From: Tilletiaria anomala UBC 951
Taxonomy: Eukaryota; Basidiomycota; Exobasidiomycetes; Georgefischeriales; Tilletiariaceae
Reading direction: 5' to 3'
Assembly: GCF_000711695.1 (NCBI RefSeq)
Contig: NW_013546952.1
Location: 34,190 to 98,189 of the forward strand
DNA: 64,000 bases
Below, piece after piece: positions 56,003 to 64,000 of this stretch. The notes beneath the pieces are model-generated. The model saw nothing but the letters and a program-made list of their open reading frames with translations. It was not told where the DNA came from and did no database searches. The position numbers and the translations under genes are program-made. Position 1 is the stretch's first letter, and each line of letters starts with the position of its first letter.

Positions 56003-59000
56003 CTATTGGGCAGCCACGCTGGCCATGTATTCCATGAGTGCTGTGAGGAACGTCTCCGAGATCGATGAAAAGTAGAATTCGTGCTCTGCATTGTGTGCGC
56101 TCACGACATTGTGCGCGATTTCATGCGCAACAGAAAAGTATGTCGAGATCAGTGGTTCGGAAAGCTTTCCTTCCTTGACGAGGTCATCGTGCCACTCCTT
56201 GTAGTATCGGAAATTGAGGAAGATTGTGCCGCCACGGTTGAAAGCAATGTTGGGGCCAGAAGTGTCTGCGAAGACATTCAAAGCACGCGGGTCAAGGCGG
56301 AAGATGCGGCCGATGGGTTTGTAGACCGTGTTGATAAGTCGTTGTAGCGCTTCGCCGTTCTCAGAGAGCATCTGAGCGGGCTCCAGATCAGGACTGAGGA
56401 AGAACCTCATTCCTTCGATCTCGCCCGCGAGCCGTAGATCTGTCGCCACACCAGTCACGTCGCAGTAACTGCTGCTTGCTTCTCGCACTTCTTGCACTTG
56501 CGCTTCGGACTGGATGCTCTCAGAAGCGTCCGGTCGCGAAGCCTGCACAGCCTTGATAACGTTGTTCTTGATATTCGCCATTGGCGTTACCACATCGCTC
56601 TGCGCCGGTAGTCGTGGCGGGCATGTCACGCCTTGCGATCGTCCAGCTGCAGCAACTGCATTCAAAGACCCTTCGCTTCCCCAACCTCCAGGTACAGAAC
56701 CACTGCGCTCGATGGAAGATGTACCAGCGGCAAGCGAAGAGTACGGCTCGTTGGGCTTTCGAGACTGCATAAAACGGCTGCGCCATGACGACAAAAAGCC
56801 TTGGTGGTCCGAATCCCGCTCGTGGGCCGTCGCTTGCGGCCCGGGCATCATTCCTTCCGGTTTCCGCGGGTAGGGTGTATTCAGCAATGTGTTTGTTGCG
56901 TTTTGCAGATGGCTGTCTTTCTGCGCGCGCAGGATCGCATCAAGATGCGCTGGCTCGGCATCAGGGAACATGGAGGTCAGCTCCCCTGTCCACTTGCGAT
57001 AATCCTTCTCTGTAGGCTCAGCTAGGCGGGCAAGCTCTTCATGTTGTTTCGCTTCTCGCATTTTGCCTTCCTCGGCCTCTCGATCGGCTTTTCGTTGCTG
57101 CAAGATCTTGTCCACATGAAAACTGGTGATTGAATAGAACAGAGACTATGTCAGTAATGATCTTAAACACAACGATCTTTCTCCACATACCCTCTCCTCT
57201 TCAGATTGCGCAGAGACGTCGACAGCAGTGTCATGTAAAGCAGCACCTCTTGCAGGTGTTGTCGGGCGACCAGGTGGCGAGTGAGGGAGAATGCGACCTC
57301 AAACCAGTCAATCTCTGTGTTGGAGGCTATGTGGAGTACCAGGCGATCGTTGTTAAGGGCCGTCATGGCTGATGCACGCTGTACATTCTGTTCTTGCAGC
57401 TGACCGAATCGAAGCGTTCGCGTATGACGCAGGCCCTCGCCATCGACTTCCACCACATCGAGGAATTTCTTGAGCCATTCGGAATCGTGTCTGATTTCAC
57501 TTCGGCCAATCGACTTTTGTTCGAAGAGGAATAGCGGTGTACGCTCAAGGACGAGCGTCTTCACCTCGGTCGCCAGGTTGGTGCCAGTCATTACTCGCCC
57601 CGCAGTGGCGAAACGCTCCTCGATCAGTCTGCTGAGACGGGGAGAGCCCAGTTGTCCGTAGACTGCAAATGTACAAGCAACAGGTTTCAGTTCTGGCGCT
57701 CGAGCAGAACTGTACTGCGCGCCACTCACGATTCTCCTCCAACAGGTCTTCATGCGGAGCAAAATAAAGACTGGATGCGAAGAGCATACGAGAGGTAGCG
57801 TCATCGTCGATGACGATTTCGTCCGGTCTCTTCAGGTCATAGACTAGTGTTCCTGTGTCCACGTCAGCGTCATCGTCCTCGTCGATGTCGATCAGACTTG
57901 TCGACTTTGTCGTTGACGCTGGCATAGCTTTGGCTCCAAGTAAGAATGGCGAGCGCTTCATTTGCGAGCGTAGAGGACTGCGGATGCGATTCCAGTTGGA
58001 AGCAATTTGTCGAAGGATGGTCTTGTACGCGTCTGGGCCGCCGAGGATAGTGTAGAACCTCTGGGGGTCAGCCACAAGCTTTTGCGCGACCTCTTCGATG
58101 CTGGGTTCCTTGCTGACACCACAGTTTCGCAGGAAGGCGCCAGCCTTCGTACCATAGTCGCAGTAGAGGAAGATGTCTTTGAACTGCGGGGTCTCGCTCT
58201 CTCCGCCAAAATAGCAACTCGTTGGAGCAGCCAGAATGACTTCATGCTCCTCTGCTCCTCGGATCCGCTGCTTGACAGGGATGAACTCGGCCTGACCGAG
58301 GACGCTGAAATCACTCAGGGTGAATTCGGTGCACGTCGAGAGGTACTCGAAGATCTTGCGTGCGAGGTCCGGTTCCTTGGTCGGCTGATTCACAAGCTTG
58401 GCCATGAGCAAAGCCGCAGGCGGATCTCTGCGGAGCTGCAGTTTCTCTGACCAAGCAGGAGGGAGGTCCTGTTTGACAACCGGGAAGCCTAGGATGGCTG
58501 CTCCCTCGTTCGTGTACGCGTTGATTGGGGTGCAAAGATGGGGGCTGGTCTTGAGCGTCAGCGTGTCGGTCACTGTGCATGGGACGAAGGAGAACACTGA
58601 GGCCACCTTCAAGCTATAAATGTTTCGATAGACAGAGTCGAAGCGCTCGAAGAGGTACTCGAGCGCCTTCTCCCTCCGCGGCTGGTCACTCTCATCAGCT
58701 GCGAGCTTGAGCAACTCGTCGAGCGGCGGATGCCGCTGCAGTCCAAGCTCGAAGACGAATTTGGCTTCGTCTGAGCCTGATCGCCATGGCTTGCCTGGCC
58801 AGTCGAGCAAAGGCAAGCCCAGGGCCTTGTGCGCCAGCGTGGGCTCGTAAAGCTGGGAAGCACAATAACGGACGATCTTTGGCTTGCCGTCTTTACCAGA
58901 TGGCCCCACCTCGCCTTCCTTCGGCAGCATAGCAGTCTTGATGAGCCGGTCTTTCTCCAGGGTTGCCAAGCTGCCTTTGTTGGTTGCGAGGTACGCGAGC

Positions 59001-62000
59001 AGATCGACATGCGACCAGTTGCCGGCGGAGATGAGACGGTCAAAGATCATCTGCAGCTCGACGTGCTTGCGCACCTGTAGAGCTGTCAAGAGCTTCTCCA
59101 GGTTGCCCTTGACTGTCGCGGCAGGGAATGCGACAATTGGGAGGTCCTCGAAAAGCGACACGTTGGCGAAGTACGCATCGCTCGGCAGCTTAATTCCTTG
59201 TTTGGTCGGCACGCAAGCGACGCGGGACAGCATGTCGGCGATGATCTTCTGCCGCTCTGCCGAGACGGAGCCCCAGGCACGCGCGAGGATGCTAAAGAAC
59301 TTTTCACAGAATGATGCATTCGTGCACACGTCCGTGTCCGGCGCGCTCCCACCGGCGCCTGAATGACTGCTGATGCTTATGATGTGCTGCACCCAAATGT
59401 CGACAGGCAGCTCTTGCCACCCAAAGACATGCAGCAGCTCGTTCGTGCTGAGATTGCTTGTTACGGCGTACGCAAGGCAGGTCTGAGGAAGCGGGACGTC
59501 GGAAGGGATGCGCGCAGGGTTGAGCCAGTATCGCACATTTATTAGCGGTTGGATCGTTTCTGTCATGCCCGCGGCATCGTTCGACGGTGGGATGCGGCAC
59601 ATAGCGCTCTGCACGAGCCGGGCACGTAGGCCGGCGTCATAGCTGGGATGTGCCGCGACGCTGATCCACCACTGCAAGCATGCAACCATCTCGAGCGGCG
59701 CAAGCGCGCGTTGCGTGAGCTCGGTGAAGACGTCGTCCATCATGATATCCTGCACGAGCGCGCGGCTGCGCACTTGCGCGACGAATCCTGCGGCCTGCTC
59801 GACGTGCTCGAACGGGAGCGTCGGGAGATCCTTAACGAACTGCGCGAGCACGGCGTTCGGGTAGCGCACAGCGGCCGAGTGTTTGGGGCCGACGGTGGAC
59901 ATGAGCGTGATGGTGCTCTGGCGCGCACAGGAGAAGAAGCACGCCTCGAGCGTTTTCTGGACGCGTGACGACGGTGATGAGGGGCGAAAGGTGAAGAAAC
60001 GCATGATGTGCAGCGCGCGCGCGAGCAGCCACTCAGCGCTCTTGTCGTCCTTTCCGTCCGCGGGGCTTGTGTCGGTGCCGATCCCCTCGGTCCACAGTTG
60101 CGCAATGTCTGCGAGCTCAGCCTCGTAGACGGCGCGGGCAACGTAGCCGCCGATGCTGAGCAGCTCGAGGTTCCACTTGGCGCAGTAGCGGTCGACAAAG
60201 TCCATCGACTCGCGCTCGACGGTCGGGATGAAGCGTGCGGCGATGTGGCCCGAGAAGGAGGTGGTCTGGTGCGTCCGGAAGCCGATGAAGACGTTTCCCA
60301 GCTCGTTCAGGCGCGGCATGAGGCCATCGAAGATCTGTCGCACCCCGCTAGCTTGTTTATTCAGACCACCCCCGGCGCCATCCACCTTGCCGTCAGGGGT
60401 ATCTTGGAATGACGCGTCGTACTCGTCTTTGCCGGTGAAGATCAGGCTCAGCTGTGTGCGTTTCGGCGGTGGCTTCTTGGTGCTGCGCTCAATCTCACGT
60501 TCGAAGGCGCGGTCCACCGAGACGATGACGGTCGCTGTGGCGATGCGCAGATGTACGGACGACTCGACGAGGTCGAAGGGCGAGGTGTGGGCCTTTTCCG
60601 AAGCGGAAGCGCTAGAGGCCGCTCTCCCCTCATTATGAACAGCAGCAGCAGCTACTTCTCCGTTGCCGTTGGGCAGAAGCTTCTGTTTGTCGCTTGTAGG
60701 TGCAGATGGTACTTTTGCCGCTGACGGCTTTTGTGATGATGACGAAGAGCTCTTGGTCCCTTGGGCAACTGCGCCACTACCGCTACCGTTACCGCTACCA
60801 AAGGCGCTCTTCAGGAACCCACTGATGCTGCTGCCACCGCTACTGCCGCTCCTCCCTCCGAGTGCGCTGCCCAGGAACCCGGCGGCAGCGGCAGCGGACG
60901 TGCTGGCCATGGCGGCGGCGGCAGCAGCGCCGCCGGGCCCGGCGCCGGTCAGCTTACTGGCGAGGCTAGCGAGGCGGCTCGCCTTGGCAGAGCGGCGCTC
61001 TTCGTCGTCTGCGAGCACGGCGCGAGCGACGCGCGCGTGCATATTGACGCAAGCGGCCCCGAGCGTGTCGACGCGCATCGTGCGCTCGGCACTCACAGCG
61101 CTGAGGTGCGGTGGCATGCGCATCGGCTGCGGCGGGGCGAGCGCCTTGCGGATTCGCAGCAACAAAGCGTCGTTCCAGTACAGCTCAACGTGGCGGACGC
61201 GCGCGGTGAACGTCAGCGACGTCGCAAGGAAGCGGCACAGAGCCATGGGTGTGTCCGGCAGCGGTGCCGGCTCGCGCAGGCGCATGTGGAACGTCGTCCA
61301 CGGCAGACCGTTGAAGGGGTTCGTGTCCGAGTCGGCCTGGTCGTCAGGCAGCGGTGAGTCAGCAGCATCCTGCCCTTGCTCGTGCCTCTGCCATTGCCCA
61401 TGTGACTGAGGCGCCGTTCTTGAACGGAAGGCGGGATTTTTGGCGCGCCGCGTGTAGAGTGCATCGCCCTTCCAAAAGAAGCCCATGAGGCTGTCGCCGG
61501 AAGAGACGATCGGCTCTTCACAGATGGAGAAAAGGCTGTAGAAGCCGACGCCAAACGCGCCAATACGGTCGGGGTCAGGATTACCTTCGGCGATGCGCTG
61601 GGAGAATTGGATCGATTCAGCATCGCGTCTCGCATTCATGCCTACATGCAGATGCGAGTCTTCATTTGCTTACCCTCAGTCTACTCCAGTCGTCCGCGCC
61701 GAAGACCTTGCCATCGTTCTTGAACGTCCAGTGATGTAACGGCGCCTTGAAGTCGGGCTGCTTGCGGTTGACACCGGTCGAGGAACGCTCAAGGTCCTCT
61801 GTTAGTCCGAGATCAGCGCGAGTGTCGAAGCGCAGCTGGCAGCACTCGGCGCCTGCGTCGTCAGCGTTCTGCAGCAGCTCGCGAAAGACGGTGAACTCGG
61901 CGGCGTAGCGGGCGAGAATCTTGTCGATGAGCGCGCGCTGGTTGACGGTGATCGCCTCCTCGATCACCTCGTCGCCTTGCGGGATGGCGTTTGCCTCCGC

Positions 62001-62123
62001 GCCTGCAGCCGACGAGGGCGACGACGATGCATCACCTGCGCTGTTGGCTTGTCTCGCGACCGCCGCGGGATCTGACTTAGGTGGCGCGAGGAGCGCGGCA
62101 GCGTTGAGTGCCGCTCTGGACAT
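56003..62123 (-). CDS. Sacsin-like GHKL ATPase protein (DUF3684-type) with CUE-like and HExxH segments
   Basis: Four exons: 61674-62123, 57730-61597, 57191-57662 and 56003-57122, giving 1969 residues. The N terminus is a histidine-kinase/Hsp90-type ATP-binding fold like that of sacsin: N-box RELLQNADDAGAE (81-93), FKNDGKVF then DW (134-146), and the lid glycines IGAFGVGFYS (162-171). An Ala/Ser/Gly-rich insertion near residues 360-480 interrupts the early part. The large middle (to about 1590) is helical and of unknown fold. Around 1640-1680, MFPDAEPAHLDAILR ... NTLL has the pattern of a CUE ubiquitin-binding domain. The C terminus has HEIAH at 1930-1934 followed by HNAEHEFYF, as in zinc metallopeptidases. 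The family is fungal and uncharacterised as far as I know. ATPase and family: confident; CUE and peptidase: inference. Confidence 0.9.
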
Positions 62124-62800
62124 TGCAAAGGATCACTCGTCTGCTACAGGCGGGAGCTGGCTGCAAAAGGGTCCAGGTCGGGGGATGTGCGGGGCGGTCT
62201 CTATCCGATCTACCGTAGCTTGCGTGTACCTATCTGTGTCAGCGGTGAGCGGGGGCAGTGGCTGACGCTGGGGGAGCGGGTGGGCACCAGCGGCAGGGAA
62301 TAGAGCGGCAGCCGAGGCAACCGTCGGGATCGATCGCCGAGCTGGGCTTCACAGTCAGGCTCGAGGTTTTCGGCGTCGTCCCAGGCTGTGAAGTGTCCCA
62401 GGGATCAGCATGCGCAGGAGATCTCCGTTGCCAAGAGGGCGAGCCAGCCAACAAGCCTGGGGGTCCGAACCCTACCCACTGATATAGCTGTTACACGCTA
62501 TTCAATTCCATTAGGATGGGTCTGAGGAAGAGAGAGGAGGGGGCCACGAAATCGATGCTTACGTAAGTATGTCCCAGAGTTAGGGTTACTGCCACACGCC
62601 ACACACGCGCGCGCACCATCAACAGCAGTCGACAACACGCAACACATATATAGAGACTTGCTTTCTTCCAGCACGACCCGCATTCATCCTCCTGTGTACA
62701 CCCCATACACGAGCAACACCGGCTCGCCCTGTCCGGTAACCTGGTCCAAAGCCATCATTCCTCCCTCCCTTCCCCCTCAGAGTGCCGTGTCACAACGACC
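62124..62800. other. Divergent upstream region
   Basis: About 680 bp between the divergent starts of the sacsin-like gene and the Ala/Ser/Thr-rich gene. CT-rich runs (CTCCCTCCCTTCCCCCTCAG at 62761-62780) lie just before the latter's start, a common fungal leader feature. No gene seen. Confidence 0.5.
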
Positions 62801-64000
62801 ATGGCTGACAACGAAGAACAGCCGCAGCCACAGACCTCCGCCTCTCCGCCTCCGCCCGCTGAGGGCGCAACCGAGCCAGAGCCGCAGCTAGAGGTGGAGG
62901 ACGACGGGGCGCAAGGACACGGTGGCGAGGGCGAAAGCACCAAGCAGCCCTCTTTCTCCTCTTCTCAGGTAGATGCAGAAGTTGACGCAAATAGCCAAGC
63001 GATCGAGGCGGCTGCAGGTGCCTCACCCACCGCAGAGCAGGTAGCGCACGCCGCGGCAGAGGCGCCCAGCTCGCCGCCTGTCAGCGCTGCTCCTGTTGCG
63101 GATTTGACTCCGAGTAGATCTGCTGCTGTTGCCACCGCTTCAAAGATCGCTGCTCCTGCCACCGCCAAGCCCAAGACAACTGCACCGACAGGCCGCAGCA
63201 GCACGGCCGCTCCTTCCTCCTCTCCAGTCGTCAGACCCCTCACAGGCACAGCCGCAGGCTCTGCTGCGCGCCCAAGCGTCGCAGGGACTAGGACCACCAC
63301 TGTGGGTGCCACTAGCACTGGCGCCGCCTCCGCTGCCCGCAAGCTCAGCACGGCCACCTCCACCAGCGCAGCGGCAGCGGCAGCAGCAGCCCGGAAGCCA
63401 GCTGCGTCCTCCCGTCCCTCGGTTGCCACCACGGGTGCTTCCCCTGCTACCACTGCCGCTGTCCGCAAGACGACTTCTGCTGCCCCTCCGCGGTCTAGCG
63501 TCGCGAGCAGCTCGATAGGCGCATCTGCCGCCGCTCGCAAACCCGCCACGGCGGCCACTACTACTGCTGCGCGTACCGCGACAGCTGCGAGCGCGAGGCC
63601 CAGCAGCACGACTGGTGCTGGAGCAGCAGCAGCAGCAACCAAGCGTCCGTTGGGGAGTGCCAGCGCCAGTGCCAACTCCGCCGCTGCCGCCAAGCCTGCC
63701 CCTTCTGCCGGCGGCAGCAGCACTGCGGCCAAGCGTCCCGGCGCATCGACGACAGCCACCATCGCAACCCGGCCAACGACAGGTACACGCTCATTAACGG
63801 CTACAGCGGCAGCGGCCACAGGAAGGACTGTGGCCGCCACGATTCCGCGCAGCAGCAGTGCGCTGTCGACCAACAGCCGCAGCAGCGCCAGCGCCAGACT
63901 AGCTGCTGAGACAGCCGTGGCAAGAGACCTGCAGAGTGAGCTGGACGCCGCACATGCGCAGGTTGAGGCACTCAAGGGTGAGGTTGCCGATCTGCGGGGT
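62801..64000 (+). CDS. Ala/Ser/Thr-rich protein leading into a coiled coil (3' end beyond window)
   Basis: An ATG in ideal context (ACCATGG) opens a frame of 400 codons with no stop before the window ends. Residues 1-60 are acidic and Pro/Glu-rich. About 60-360 are Ala/Ser/Thr-rich with single Arg-Lys or Lys-Arg pairs before Pro or Leu at fairly regular intervals (ARKLS, ARKPA, VRKTT, ARKPA, TKRPL, AKRPG). From about residue 365 a heptad pattern starts (LAAETAVARDLQSELDAAHA, then VEALKGEVADL), so the rest is probably a long coiled coil. Such a basic disordered arm plus coiled coil suits a microtubule- or chromatin-associated protein, but that is a guess. No family recognised. Confidence 0.75.
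   Translation, partial: MADNEEQPQPQTSASPPPPAEGATEPEPQLEVEDDGAQGHGGEGESTKQPSFSSSQVDAEVDANSQAIEAAAGASPTAEQVAHAAAEAPSSPPVSAAPVADLTPSRSAAVATASKIAAPATAKPKTTAPTGRSSTAAPSSSPVVRPLTGTAAGSAARPSVAGTRTTTVGATSTGAASAARKLSTATSTSAAAAAAAARKPAASSRPSVATTGASPATTAAVRKTTSAAPPRSSVASSSIGASAAARKPATAATTTAARTATAASARPSSTTGAGAAAAATKRPLGSASASANSAAAAKPAPSAGGSSTAAKRPGASTTATIATRPTTGTRSLTATAAAATGRTVAATIPRSSSALSTNSRSSASARLAAETAVARDLQSELDAAHAQVEALKGEVADLRG

Noticed and set aside
62965-63975. 336-codon minus-strand frame
   Set aside because: It is the antisense image of the Ala/Ser/Thr-rich plus gene; third-position bias keeps the opposite strand open and the translation is just Ala/Val/Leu runs.

Overview
This 64 kb window is nuclear DNA from a fungus, most probably a basidiomycete and perhaps a smut relative (Ustilaginomycotina); the lineage is an inference from gene style. 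Almost every gene is split by short introns (about 58-136 nt) with GTGAGT/GTAAGT-type donors and YAG acceptors, genes lie on both strands with short spacers, and the protein set is fungal: a DASH kinetochore subunit, a Cps1-type GT2 glycosyltransferase, fungus-restricted DUF families and an OPT transporter. Exon models were built by hand, and every junction listed keeps the reading frame and family homology. I saw no tRNA or rRNA gene, no CRISPR array, no intact transposon and no operon.

Layout. 1-4.6 kb (minus): two mitochondrial flavoproteins that reduce ubiquinone, sulfide:quinone oxidoreductase (cut by the window edge) and ETF-ubiquinone oxidoreductase. 4.6-7.4 kb: gene-poor, with a possible GFA-domain relic. 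7.4-12.7 kb: a GT2 polysaccharide synthase and a Mam3/CNNM-type DUF21-CBS membrane protein, convergent. 14.4-21.6 kb: a 1582-residue probable DUF1765 protein and a zinc alcohol dehydrogenase. 21.6-27.4 kb: mostly non-coding, with an unrecognised small gene. 27.4-32.2 kb: an OPT oligopeptide transporter and DASH subunit Duo1.

33.5-42.5 kb is a ribosome-biogenesis block: DBP10 and RRP9 converge with 55 bp between stop codons, and RRP9 and BCD1 diverge from a shared 450 bp promoter. 42.5-48.4 kb is a decayed-looking stretch holding a compact protein tyrosine phosphatase. 48.5-55.6 kb carries a dienelactone hydrolase, a short-chain dehydrogenase with a mitochondrial-type presequence, a LURP-one/tubby-like protein and a secreted alpha/beta hydrolase.

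56-62.1 kb encodes a 1969-residue sacsin-like DUF3684-type protein. It has an N-terminal GHKL ATPase fold, a CUE-like segment and a C-terminal HEIAH zinc-peptidase motif, and is the most interesting protein in the window. The right edge holds the start of an Ala/Ser/Thr-rich protein that turns into a coiled coil.
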